Shown here: one piece after another, positions 17,252 to 25,691 of the stretch | How the letters are laid out: every line of letters starts with the position of its first letter | Numbering within the stretch: the first letter of the stretch is position 1 | From: MWH-TA3 sp044353905 | GTDB lineage: Bacteria > Actinomycetota > Actinomycetes > Actinomycetales > Microbacteriaceae | Length of the DNA stretch: 64,000 bases | Direction: 5' to 3' | Assembly: GCA_044353905.1 (NCBI GenBank) | Contig: JBILBA010000001.1 | Span: forward strand, 1 to 64,000 | Made by a program: the position numbers and the translations under genes | Notes under the pieces: generated by a model | What the model saw: the letters and a program-made list of their open reading frames with translations, nothing else | The model's database searches: none | What the model was told of the DNA's origin: nothing

Positions 17252-18187
17252 ATGAGTCAGCAGAATATGTCAATTGGGTGGATCGGCGCAGGGCGCATGG
17301 GCTACCAGCTCGCGACCAGACTTCTCAAAGCCGGTTACGACGTCGCTGTCTACAACCGCACGAAAGCCAAAGCAGAGCCGCTGACGAAACTCGGGGCTAC
17401 CGTCGTCGATTCGCCGGTCGAACTCGCTGGTCGCGACCTCGTTTTCAGCATGGTTTCCGCCAACAAGGACCTCGAGCAAGTCATGCTCGGCGAAGGCGGG
17501 CTTCTCACCGGCGACCAGGCACCCAAGTACATCGCGGACTCGTCGACGGTATCGGTGGAGGCCTCCGAAAAGATTCGAGCGGCAGCGACCGCAGCGGGAT
17601 CAGAATTCCTCGCAACCCCCGTGAGCGGAAACCCCGCGGTTATTGCCGCCGGCAAGCTCACGGTGGCTGTTTCCGGTCCTCGCGCCGCGTTCGACACCAT
17701 TGCCCCCGTCCTCGCGCACTTCGGGCGCGGGGTTACCTACGTCGGCGAGGGCGAAGTCGCTCGCCTCGTGAAAATCGCCCACAACGTCATGTTGGGTGTC
17801 GTCACTCAATCGCTTGCCGAAATCACGGTGCTTGCGGAAAAGGGCGGTGTCACCCGCGAGGCGTTCTTGAACTTCCTCAACGACTCGGTCATGGGCTCAG
17901 TGTTCACGCAGTACAAGTCGCCCGCCTACGCAAACCTTGACTTCACCGCGACGTTCACGATGCCGCTGTTGCAGAAAGACTTCGACCTCGGACTCGACGC
18001 TGCGAAGAAAATGGGCGTGAGCATGCCGATTGCGCAAGCTACCCGCGATATCGTCGCCGACGAAGTGAACCTCGGGAACGTCGAGGACGACTTTGCCACC
18101 TTGCTCGTTAGGGTCGCCAAAGACTCCAACCTCGTGTTGACCTCGGAAAACTCCTCCATCAGCAACGGACTCGAGCCACAGGCATGA
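17252..18187 (+). CDS. beta-hydroxyacid dehydrogenase, 3-hydroxyisobutyrate dehydrogenase family
   Basis: 311 residues. Start ATG 17252 is chosen because GGGAAGG precedes it and the operator/promoter lies in the upstream extension of the frame. Rossmann motif IGWIGAGRMGYQLATRLL, substrate motif EFLATPVSGNPAVIAAGKL and the catalytic lysine motif ARLVKIAHNVML are as in the 3-hydroxyisobutyrate/tartronate-semialdehyde reductase family. It should oxidise a beta-hydroxyacid to a semialdehyde with NAD(P), or the reverse. It overlaps the M24 gene by 4 bases, so the two probably act in one pathway. Confidence 0.88.
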   Translation: MSQQNMSIGWIGAGRMGYQLATRLLKAGYDVAVYNRTKAKAEPLTKLGATVVDSPVELAGRDLVFSMVSANKDLEQVMLGEGGLLTGDQAPKYIADSSTVSVEASEKIRAAATAAGSEFLATPVSGNPAVIAAGKLTVAVSGPRAAFDTIAPVLAHFGRGVTYVGEGEVARLVKIAHNVMLGVVTQSLAEITVLAEKGGVTREAFLNFLNDSVMGSVFTQYKSPAYANLDFTATFTMPLLQKDFDLGLDAAKKMGVSMPIAQATRDIVADEVNLGNVEDDFATLLVRVAKDSNLVLTSENSSISNGLEPQA

Positions 18188-19434
18188 GCCTCGACCCCAA
18201 CCGTCCCATTCCCTCTCCGGGACACATGGGTGTCGACTACGAAGAACGTGTCGACTTCGACCGTTTGAGGAATTACCGAATCGATAGAGCCAAGAAATCA
18301 CTCGAAACGAGCGAATGCGGCTCGTTCCTCTTGTTCGATTTCTACAACATCCGATACACCACCTCGACTTGGATCGGCGGTGCGCTGGGCGACAAAATGA
18401 CGCGCTACGCGCTGTTGGCCCGCGGTCAAGACCCATACCTCTGGGACTTCGGGTCGGCGGTTCGTCACCACAAGATGTATTCACGGTGGGTCGACGACGA
18501 CAACTGGCGTGCGGGAATGCTCGGTCTGCGCGGAGCGGTTTCGCCCGACGCGGGACTCATGCGAACCGCCGTCGCCGAAATCAAGGGGTTGCTCGAGGAC
18601 TTCGGTGTCGCTGACATGCCCGTTGGGATGGACATCGTCGAGCCCCCGTTCCTGTTTGAAATGGAACGCCAGGGCCTCAAGGTGGTCGATGCACAGCAGC
18701 TCATGCTCGACGCTCGGGAAATCAAGTCGCAAGACGAAATCATTCTGTTGAGCCAGGCCGCGGCGATGGTCGACGGGGTGTATCAGGACATCGTTGATGT
18801 ACTCAAGCCCGGAATCCGCGAGAACGAAATCGTTGCCCTCGCCAACAAGCGTCTCTACGAAATGGGATCGGACCAGGTTGAAGCCATCAACGCGATCTCG
18901 GGTGAGCGTTGCAACCCCCACCCCCACAACTTCACCGATCGCCTCATCCGCCCGGGCGACCAAGCGTTCTTCGACATCATCCATTCGTTCAACGGATACC
19001 GAACCTGCTACTACCGCACGTTCGGCGTGGGAAGCGCGACGGACTCGCAGCGTGACGCCTACAAGATTGCCCGCGAGTGGATGGACGTGGCCATTCAGGC
19101 CGTGCGCCCCGGAGTCGGAACTGACCAGATTGCCAAACTGTGGCCGAAAGCCGGCGAGTTCGGCTTCGCCAACGAAATGGCGGCGTTCGGTCTTCAGTTT
19201 GGGCACGGTCTGGGCCTCGGACTTCACGAGCGTCCGATCATCTCGAGACTCAACAGCATCGAGAACCCCGTCGAGATCAAAGAGGGCATGGTGTTCGCAC
19301 TCGAGACCTATTGCCCCGCGAGCGACGGATTCTCTGCGGCTCGAATCGAGGAAGAAGTCGTTGTGACGTCGAAGGGCGTCGAAGTGCTCACGCGCTTCCC
19401 CGCTCAGGAACTGTTCGTCGCCAACCCGTATTAG
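18184..19434 (+). CDS. M24B-fold hydrolase (aminopeptidase P/creatinase superfamily) with altered metal site
   Basis: 416 residues. N-terminal creatinase-type domain (about 1-165) and C-terminal pita-bread domain. Aligning the M24 metal ligands gives Asp in FFDII, Cys where the second Asp normally is (GYRTCYYRTF), His in FGHGLGLGLH (the following His is also kept), Glu in ALETY and Glu in RIEEE. Four of five ligands are kept and one Asp is Cys. M24 members include proline peptidases and C-N hydrolases such as creatinase and ectoine hydrolase. Operon partners (importer, hydroxyacid dehydrogenase) favour a small-molecule substrate over general peptides, but this is inference. Confidence 0.8.
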   Translation: MSLDPNRPIPSPGHMGVDYEERVDFDRLRNYRIDRAKKSLETSECGSFLLFDFYNIRYTTSTWIGGALGDKMTRYALLARGQDPYLWDFGSAVRHHKMYSRWVDDDNWRAGMLGLRGAVSPDAGLMRTAVAEIKGLLEDFGVADMPVGMDIVEPPFLFEMERQGLKVVDAQQLMLDAREIKSQDEIILLSQAAAMVDGVYQDIVDVLKPGIRENEIVALANKRLYEMGSDQVEAINAISGERCNPHPHNFTDRLIRPGDQAFFDIIHSFNGYRTCYYRTFGVGSATDSQRDAYKIAREWMDVAIQAVRPGVGTDQIAKLWPKAGEFGFANEMAAFGLQFGHGLGLGLHERPIISRLNSIENPVEIKEGMVFALETYCPASDGFSAARIEEEVVVTSKGVEVLTRFPAQELFVANPY

Positions 19435-19455
19435 TCGGCGACGCGACGAATCTCG

Positions 19456-20727
19456 TTACAGCACCAGCGACAGCGGGTGTTCGATGGCGGTCTTGAATGC
19501 CACCATCCACTGAGCGGCGAGAGCGCCGTCGACGGCCCGGTGATCGGCCGAGAGAGTGACGGTCATCACGTTCGCGACCGCCAACTCACCGTTGATCGCC
19601 ACGGCTTTTTCACGTGCCGCACCCACGGCCAAAATGCCCGACTGAGGTGGGTTCAAAATCGCCGAGAACTCTTCCGTGCCGAACATTCCGAGGTTGGTGA
19701 CGGCGAAACTGCCGCCCTCGATGTCGTCTTGTTTGAGCTTTCCCTGCCGCGCGCGATCCGCGAGGTCTCGGATCTGTTCACTGATCTCGGGGATGGACAT
19801 CCGCTCTACCCCTCGGAGGACCGGCGTGTAGAGACCGCCTTCCGTTGCTACCGCGACCGAGATGTCCGCTTGGGTGAACTGACGCATCGACTGGTCGGAC
19901 CATACGACGTTGGCCGCGGGTACCGCCATCAGCGCATGGGCGACCGCTTTGACCACCCAGTCGTTGACCGATGTCTTGATGCCCAATGCTTCGTTCACGT
20001 CAACGCGCGCCTGAAGAAGCTTGTCGACCACGCAATCCGCCTTGAGGTAAAAGTGGGGCACGGTCGATTTCGATTCCGTGAGCCGTCGCGCGATTGCGCG
20101 ACGCATCGACGTGTGCGGAATCTCGGAATACGTCGCGTTGGCGGACTGCGGTGCTGGCGACGATGATGTCGCTGCGGCGGCGGTATTGGTTACGGCGCCC
20201 GATGCCACGAGCGCATCGATATCGCGACGGACGATCCTGCCCGCCGGACCCGACCCGGCAACCCGGCTCAAATCGACACCGAGTTCTTTAGCCATCTTGC
20301 GCACGATTGGGCTGGCTTTCAGTCGCCCGCCAGCTTCGGACACGTCGGATTGCGGTTCAGCAGGTGCCATGGTCTCGGTCACGGCCGTTTCGGGCTCGGC
20401 CGCCGACGCCACGGGTGCTGACGGCGCACTCTCGTTGCCAGCAAGGCCTGCTTCGGCCAGCGCGCGCTCGATGTCGCTCTCGGTGTCACCCGCCACGGCA
20501 AAAATCGCGATGGGCGTGCCAACATCAACCAAAGCACCTTCCGTCGCGATGAGTCGAGCGACAGTCCCCGCTTCTTCCGCGTGGTATTCGACCGACGCTT
20601 TGTCCGTTTCGATTTCGGCGAGAACGTCGCCGACATTGACCACGTCGCCTTCTGACACAGACCAGCGAGAAACGACGCACTCCGTCGCTCCGGCGAGAAC
20701 CTCGGGCATTCGAATGACGATTGTCAT
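19456..20727 (-). CDS. 2-oxoacid dehydrogenase E2, lipoamide acyltransferase
   Basis: 423 residues. Lipoyl domain at 1-80 with the lipoylated lysine in ETDKASVEY, an Ala/Pro-rich linker, an E3/E1-binding domain near 125-165 (ASPIVRKMAKELGVDLSRV) and a catalytic domain ending in the active-site motif DHRAVDGA. It transfers an acyl group from the E1-bound lipoyl arm to CoA. The start overlaps the E1 stop (ATGA), so E1 and E2 are translationally coupled. No E3 (dihydrolipoamide dehydrogenase) gene is present in the window. Confidence 0.93.
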   Translation of the reverse strand: MTIVIRMPEVLAGATECVVSRWSVSEGDVVNVGDVLAEIETDKASVEYHAEEAGTVARLIATEGALVDVGTPIAIFAVAGDTESDIERALAEAGLAGNESAPSAPVASAAEPETAVTETMAPAEPQSDVSEAGGRLKASPIVRKMAKELGVDLSRVAGSGPAGRIVRRDIDALVASGAVTNTAAAATSSSPAPQSANATYSEIPHTSMRRAIARRLTESKSTVPHFYLKADCVVDKLLQARVDVNEALGIKTSVNDWVVKAVAHALMAVPAANVVWSDQSMRQFTQADISVAVATEGGLYTPVLRGVERMSIPEISEQIRDLADRARQGKLKQDDIEGGSFAVTNLGMFGTEEFSAILNPPQSGILAVGAAREKAVAINGELAVANVMTVTLSADHRAVDGALAAQWMVAFKTAIEHPLSLVL

Positions 20728-22916
20728 GACTGTCCTCCCTTGTTGGTCAGAACGCGTCGAATACCCGCGACCACTTCGTCGGTTCGAGCGATTGCCGCGC
20801 GCTCCAACACCTTCGAGATACTCGGTGATGCCTCTGACCCCGTGACTCGAGCGACTGGCTGATCGAGGTAGTCAAAGAACCGTCGCTGAATCTCGTCGGA
20901 AAGCCAGCCGCCATAGGACGTTCCCATCGCGCCTTGTTCGACGATGAGCACATTGTTCGTCTTGACAATGCTCTGTTCGATGCTGTCCCAGTCGAGGCTC
21001 GCGCGGTCGAGGAATCGCAAATCAATAAGGTCCGCGCTGACACCGGTTTCGGCCAGCGCTTCCTTTGCGTGGTTGACCATCGACAGATACGAAATCACGG
21101 TCATCTCGGGACCCTCCGTGACAAACGCCGCCTTTCCAAACGGAATGAAGTAATCGAGGTCGTCCACGGGAATCTCGCCCTTGGTTTGATACAGGTCGAC
21201 GTGCTCGATCATCAAGACCGGGTCGTCAATCGCGAGAGCGTTGTTCATCAGCCCGATGTAGTCGAACGGGTTCGATGCCGCCATGATTCGCCAACCCGGC
21301 GAGGTCGCAAAGATTCCCGCGGGGTCCATCAGGTGCTGTGAACCGTAGCCCGAGCCCATAGCCACCTTCGTGCGCAATACGACGGGAACAGCCGACTGTC
21401 CGCCGAACATGTGTCGCGCCTTACCAATTTGGTTGAACACCTGGTCGGCCGCGACCCACATGAAGTCTGGGTACATGAATTCGACGACAGGCCGATAACG
21501 ACCGTCGAGCGCCATTCCCCCTGCGAGACCCGTGAAGGCGTTTTCCGAGATTGGAGTGCCGAGGATGCGGTCTGGGTATTTTGCGCTCAAACCCTTCGTC
21601 GCGCCGTTCGTGCCGCCGTTGAGTTTGTGGATGTCTTCACCGAGGATCAGAATTCGCGAGTCCTCGTCCATTCGACGCTCCATCACACTCGCGACGGCGT
21701 CGACAAACTTGACCTCCTGCAATTCACCTGCGAACCCCTGTCGATCGAGCGTTCGGACACCGCTGATTTCGGACAGGTCACCACGAACTCCGACATCGAC
21801 GAACGTCGGCTGTGGCCACAGGTCGGGCTTGATTCGTCGAACTCCGGCTTTCGCATCGGGGTCTTGTTCGACAAGTTCGGCCGTGGCTTCGGTCATCGCC
21901 GCGACCGCCTGGGTGCGGACGGCCTCGACGCCCTCTTCGGTGATCAGTCCTCGTCTAACCATTTCTGCGGCGACCTTCAGTAGCGGATCCCGCGAACGCC
22001 AGTGATCTTCCTCTTCCTTGCTGCGGTAACCGAACGCCGAGCCGGGGAAAGCGCCGTTCTGGTGGAAGAACCGATAGACCTCTGCCTCGATGACGACGGG
22101 TCCGTCGCCCGAACGCGCAATAGCCTCGGCTTCTTTCATCGCGAGGTGAACCGCAAGCGGGTCCATTCCGTCGACTCGAATCGACATGATGCCGAAACCG
22201 ACACCACGACCAGACAGGCGCACCTCGCGGGTTGCTTCTTCGACCGTGGTCGACACGGCGTACAGATTGTTCTCGATGAAGAACACGAGAGGAATGTCCC
22301 AGGCCGACGTGAGGTTGAGGCTCTCGAGAACAGAACCGATGTTGACGGCACCGTCGCCAAAGTACGTGACGGTCAGATCGGTGGTTCCCGCACGTTTTTG
22401 AGCGAACGCGTTTCCCGCAGCGAGCGGAACACCGCCGCCGACAATCGCGTTCGTGCCCAAGGCTCCGGCTTCGTGCCACTGAAGGTGCATGGAACCGCCA
22501 CGGCCCTTGCAGAATCCCTGCGCGAGACCCAGGATCTCGGCGAGGGTCTTGAGCAGGACGTTCTGAACATCGGGGTTCACCAGGTTGTCGAGATCCAGCC
22601 CGTCCGGGGTGACATACCCAATCGCCTTCGCGAGGAACTGGTGGTGCCCGCGGTGTGACCCGTTGATGGAATCCGTGGGGCGAAGTCCGACGATCGACCC
22701 GACCGCTCCTCCTTCTTGGCCCACCGAGGAGTGTGCGGGGCCGTGAACCAAAGATTCTCCGGCAAGTTGCAAGACGGCTTCCTCGAAAGCGCGGATGAGG
22801 TGCAGCTGACCTAGAAAGGTCGCGAGCAACTGTGGGTCTGCGGAATCCCAGTCGTCTTGGGTCGCGACTACTTGAATCCACGGCGCGAGGGGGCTGAGGT
22901 CGTTGTGCTGGGCCAC
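20724..22916 (-). CDS. fused E1 alpha-beta subunit of a 2-oxoacid dehydrogenase
   Basis: 730 residues from GTG 22916. The alpha-type half holds the thiamine-diphosphate motif FGDGAVNIGSVLESLNLTSA with the following EN; the beta-type half from about 370 includes LGEDIHKLNGG and FMWVAADQVFNQIGKARHM. Alpha and beta are separate genes in most branched-chain or acetoin-type complexes but fused here. Start choice: AGAAAGG lies 6 bases before GTG 22916, whereas the upstream ATG 22994 would lie before the predicted transcription start. It decarboxylates a 2-oxoacid; which one is not clear. Confidence 0.88.
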   Translation of the reverse strand: MAQHNDLSPLAPWIQVVATQDDWDSADPQLLATFLGQLHLIRAFEEAVLQLAGESLVHGPAHSSVGQEGGAVGSIVGLRPTDSINGSHRGHHQFLAKAIGYVTPDGLDLDNLVNPDVQNVLLKTLAEILGLAQGFCKGRGGSMHLQWHEAGALGTNAIVGGGVPLAAGNAFAQKRAGTTDLTVTYFGDGAVNIGSVLESLNLTSAWDIPLVFFIENNLYAVSTTVEEATREVRLSGRGVGFGIMSIRVDGMDPLAVHLAMKEAEAIARSGDGPVVIEAEVYRFFHQNGAFPGSAFGYRSKEEEDHWRSRDPLLKVAAEMVRRGLITEEGVEAVRTQAVAAMTEATAELVEQDPDAKAGVRRIKPDLWPQPTFVDVGVRGDLSEISGVRTLDRQGFAGELQEVKFVDAVASVMERRMDEDSRILILGEDIHKLNGGTNGATKGLSAKYPDRILGTPISENAFTGLAGGMALDGRYRPVVEFMYPDFMWVAADQVFNQIGKARHMFGGQSAVPVVLRTKVAMGSGYGSQHLMDPAGIFATSPGWRIMAASNPFDYIGLMNNALAIDDPVLMIEHVDLYQTKGEIPVDDLDYFIPFGKAAFVTEGPEMTVISYLSMVNHAKEALAETGVSADLIDLRFLDRASLDWDSIEQSIVKTNNVLIVEQGAMGTSYGGWLSDEIQRRFFDYLDQPVARVTGSEASPSISKVLERAAIARTDEVVAGIRRVLTNKGGQS

Positions 22917-22965
22917 GGGGAGCCTTTCTCTGGAGTGAGCAACCACGATTGCTGTTGTTCTCACG

Positions 22966-22994
22966 AGTTTATACTGGATTGCATACAATGTCAC
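22966..22994 (-). promoter_or_regulatory. promoter of E1-E2 with GntR-type operator in the spacer
   Basis: Read on the minus strand: GTGACA (22994-22989), 17-base spacer TTGTATGCAATCCAGTA, TAAACT (22971-22966). The spacer contains ATTGTATGCAATC (22989-22977), a near-palindrome of the TTGTATACAA type used by many FCD-class GntR regulators. A related motif is at 23040-23052. Confidence 0.6.
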
Positions 22995-23008
22995 GAAATT
23001 TTTCGCTA

Positions 23009-23052
23009 TTGTTGCGATGAAACACTCGTATTAGGATGATGTGTATCCAATC
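23009..23052 (+). promoter_or_regulatory. promoter and second GntR-type site before the VOC gene
   Basis: TTGTTG at 23009-23014, 17-base spacer, TAGGAT at 23032-23037. TGTGTATCCAATC at 23040-23052 matches the site in the divergent E1 promoter at 10 of 13 positions by my count and lies at the predicted transcription start. The arrangement fits control of both directions by the GntR gene at 23607. Confidence 0.5.
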
Positions 23053-23075
23053 TGCAGGCAAAGGGGGCATCGCTC

Positions 23076-23600
23076 GTGGCACTTCCCGGACTCCGCGGCA
23101 CCGAGCACATCGGCTTCACGGTGCCCGACCTTGATGAAGCCGAACAGTTTTTTGTCGACGTGATCGGCTGTGAAAAGGTGTACAGCCTCGGACCATTCGA
23201 GCGCGACGACGACTGGCTCGCCGACCAACTGAACGTCAACCCGCGTGCGGTCATGCGGGAACTTCGATTTTTCCGATGCAAAAACGGTCCCAACTTCGAA
23301 ATCTTTCAATGGGAAACACCCGACGCTCAGGCGCCTCAACCCAAAAACTCCGATATCGGTGGGCACCACCTCGCCTTCTATGTGGACGACATCGACGCGG
23401 CACTCGCATATCTGAAATCCCATAACGTGACAGTGCTGGGCGACATCGTCGCAAGCCAAAACGCGAGTTTCGGGCAGCGGTGGGTCTATTTCCTCACCCC
23501 GTGGGGGATGCAGTGCGAATTGGTGAGCTTCCCGGACGGTAAAGCGTACGAGGCGACCGCCTCGACGTTCCTGTGGCATCCCGTCCGTCCAGCAGAATAG
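23076..23600 (+). CDS. VOC-superfamily (glyoxalase/dioxygenase fold) protein
   Basis: 174 residues, starting at GTG 23076 after AAAGGGGGC. Two beta-alpha-beta-beta-beta modules: the first begins GTEHIGFTVPDLDEAEQFF, the second GHHLAFYVDDIDAALAYL. Candidate metal ligands of the VOC type are His in TEHIGF, Glu in NFEIFQW, His in GHHLAF and Glu in MQCELVSF. Members catalyse isomerisation, epimerisation or dioxygenation of small acids. It is the first gene of a VOC-GntR-aldehyde dehydrogenase unit. Exact reaction unknown. Confidence 0.8.
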   Translation: MALPGLRGTEHIGFTVPDLDEAEQFFVDVIGCEKVYSLGPFERDDDWLADQLNVNPRAVMRELRFFRCKNGPNFEIFQWETPDAQAPQPKNSDIGGHHLAFYVDDIDAALAYLKSHNVTVLGDIVASQNASFGQRWVYFLTPWGMQCELVSFPDGKAYEATASTFLWHPVRPAE

Positions 23601-23606
23601 GTAGTT

Positions 23607-24287
23607 GTGACACGGATCGCCCAAAAGCACGGAACGACGAGCCTCTCAATCGCAGAGGCCCTCCGCCACGCGATCCTCCGAGGCGACTACGCGCCGGGCG
23701 AACGCATCATTCAAGAACAGCTCTCGGCAAAGTACGGCGGCAGCAGGATCCCCGTCCGCGAGGCGCTCCGAACACTCGAAACCGAAGGACTCGTGCGGCT
23801 CGTTGCGAACACGGGCGCGTGGGTGGCGAGCCTGACCGCGAGCGAATGCTCGGAGGTCTACCAAACCCGAGAGCGGATTGAACCACTCCTTCTTCGATTC
23901 AACGCCCCCGAGATCACCCACGACTACATCCTCGAACTCGAAGAACTGGCGCGAAAGATGGAGAACGCGCAGAACGTCGAAGAATTCCTTCAGTTGGACC
24001 GCGAGTTTCACCTCGGCATGTACCAGCGCGTTCCGACCTATTTGCTCGGAGAACTCGGCACCAGACTGTGGAACACGACACAGCCGTATCGGCGGGCCTA
24101 CACGGTTCTTGTCGACACGAACAACCTCGGAATTGTTCACAGCGAACACCATATGCTGGTAACTGCGCTTCGAGACGGAGACCTCGACCTCGCAGAACAA
24201 ATCGTGGCACAACACATCAGACGCACCAGACTCCACTTGGAGCGCCACCCCGAAGTTTTTGACATCCAGTCCGATCACACCAATTAG
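23607..24287 (+). CDS. GntR-family regulator, FCD subfamily
   Basis: 226 residues from GTG 23607, only 6 bases after the VOC gene. N-terminal winged helix (LRHAILRGDYAPGERIIQEQL, SRIPVREALRTLETEGLV) and an all-helical FCD effector domain (REFHLGMYQRVP, SEHHMLVTALRDGDLDLAEQIV) that carries the His residues usual for metal/organic acid binding. It probably senses an organic acid and controls the divergent E1-E2 and VOC-ALDH units through the paired motifs at 22977-23052. Confidence 0.92.
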   Translation: MTRIAQKHGTTSLSIAEALRHAILRGDYAPGERIIQEQLSAKYGGSRIPVREALRTLETEGLVRLVANTGAWVASLTASECSEVYQTRERIEPLLLRFNAPEITHDYILELEELARKMENAQNVEEFLQLDREFHLGMYQRVPTYLLGELGTRLWNTTQPYRRAYTVLVDTNNLGIVHSEHHMLVTALRDGDLDLAEQIVAQHIRRTRLHLERHPEVFDIQSDHTN

Positions 24288-24298
24288 GAGAACATCTC

Positions 24299-25675
24299 AT
24301 GGCGATTGCAGTCGTTAACCCCACCACGGGGGAAACCGTCGAAGAATTTACCCCGCACTCGGCGGAGGAAATCGAAACTCGGTTGCAGAAGGCCCAAGCA
24401 GCCCATGAGACCATTCGTGATTTGACCTACGCGCAGCGCGGTGTCTGGATGAAGAAGGCCGCCGACATTCTCGACGCCGAAGTCGATGAGCTGGCGAAGA
24501 TGATGACGATCGAAATGGGCAAACCGATTGCTCAGTCCGTCGCCGAGGTTCTCAAGTGCGCCAAGAACATGCGTTTTTATGCTGACAACGCTGAGGGCTT
24601 TCTGGCCGACGAACCCGTCGACGACCCCAGCAAGGTTGGCGCCTCTCAGGCCTATGTCCACTATCAGCCGCTCGGCGTGATTCTCGCCGTGATGCCGTGG
24701 AACTATCCGATGTGGCAGGTGATTCGCTTTGCTGCCCCAGCGCTCATGGCCGGGAACACCGGCGTGCTCAAGCACGCGTCGAATGTCCCGCGTTCCGCCC
24801 TGTACCTCGACACGCTGTTCACGCGCGCGGGATTCCCGGAGGGATCGTTCACCACGATCCTCACTGGCGCGGCTGCTGTCGCCGGCGTGATTGACGACCG
24901 CCGAATCAAAGCCGTAACGCTAACGGGATCTGAGCCCGCTGGTCGTTCGGTTGCCGCTCGAGCCGGCCAGAACATCAAAAAATCCGTTATGGAACTGGGT
25001 GGCTCTGACGCCTTCATCGTGATGCCGTCCGCTGACCTCGACCGCGCCAGCACCGTCGGAGTCACCGCCCGCACCAGCAACAACGGGCAGTCGTGTATCG
25101 CGGGCAAGCGATTCATCGTGCACACCGACGTCTACGACCAATTCGTGGCGATGTTCGCCGAGAAGATGGCGGCGCTCGTTGTCGGCGACCCTCTCGACGA
25201 GGCAACGCAGATCGGGCCGCTCGCGACCGAAAGCGGGCGCGATGAGCTTGCGGAACTCGTTGACGACGCGGTCGGTAAAGGCGCGCGCGTGCTCGCCGGC
25301 GGCGGAGCCCCCGACGGCCCCGGCTGGTTCTATTCCCCCACCGTCCTCGACCAACTGACGCCGGACATGCGGCTCGTGATGGAAGAAGCGTTTGGGCCCG
25401 TGGCAACCGTCTACCGTGTGAACTCGCGCGAAGAAGCAATTGCGATCGCCAACCAGACCACGTTCGGTCTGTCATCGGCGTTGTGGACGACCGATGCGTC
25501 CGATGAGGAATACTTCATTCACAACATTGACGCCGGAGCGGTCTTTGTGAACGGCATGACGATTTCTTACCCAGAATTGCCGTTCGGAGGTGTCAAGGAT
25601 TCAGGATTCGGCCGCGAGTTGGCCGCACCCGGAATCCGTGAGTTCTGCAACTTCAAGACGGTCTGGAAGGGCTAA
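24299..25675 (+). CDS. NAD(P)-dependent semialdehyde dehydrogenase (succinate-semialdehyde type)
   Basis: 458 residues, the usual length for the GabD-like class. Cofactor and active-site motifs: LAVMPWNYPMWQVIR, GSEPAGRSVAARAG, catalytic Glu in VMELGGSDAFIVM and catalytic Cys in NNGQSCIAGKRF; C-terminal ELPFGGVKDSGFGRE. AGGAG precedes the start and the GntR stop is 11 bases upstream. It would oxidise an aldehyde, plausibly the semialdehyde made by the hydroxyacid dehydrogenase at 17252; that link is inference. Confidence 0.9.
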   Translation: MAIAVVNPTTGETVEEFTPHSAEEIETRLQKAQAAHETIRDLTYAQRGVWMKKAADILDAEVDELAKMMTIEMGKPIAQSVAEVLKCAKNMRFYADNAEGFLADEPVDDPSKVGASQAYVHYQPLGVILAVMPWNYPMWQVIRFAAPALMAGNTGVLKHASNVPRSALYLDTLFTRAGFPEGSFTTILTGAAAVAGVIDDRRIKAVTLTGSEPAGRSVAARAGQNIKKSVMELGGSDAFIVMPSADLDRASTVGVTARTSNNGQSCIAGKRFIVHTDVYDQFVAMFAEKMAALVVGDPLDEATQIGPLATESGRDELAELVDDAVGKGARVLAGGGAPDGPGWFYSPTVLDQLTPDMRLVMEEAFGPVATVYRVNSREEAIAIANQTTFGLSSALWTTDASDEEYFIHNIDAGAVFVNGMTISYPELPFGGVKDSGFGRELAAPGIREFCNFKTVWKG

Positions 25676-25691
25676 GGCCCGAACACTCCGC

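Noticed and set aside
18184..19434. M24 hydrolase as the DMSP lyase DddP
   Set aside because: Gene context with a hydroxyacid and a semialdehyde dehydrogenase made this tempting, but as I recall DddP keeps an intact Asp set at the metal site, whereas this protein has Cys at the second Asp position. I cannot support the call.
22917..22994. ATG start of E1 at 22994
   Set aside because: It has no ribosome site and lies at the predicted -35 region; GTG 22916 has AGAAAGG at proper distance and begins near the family's usual N terminus.
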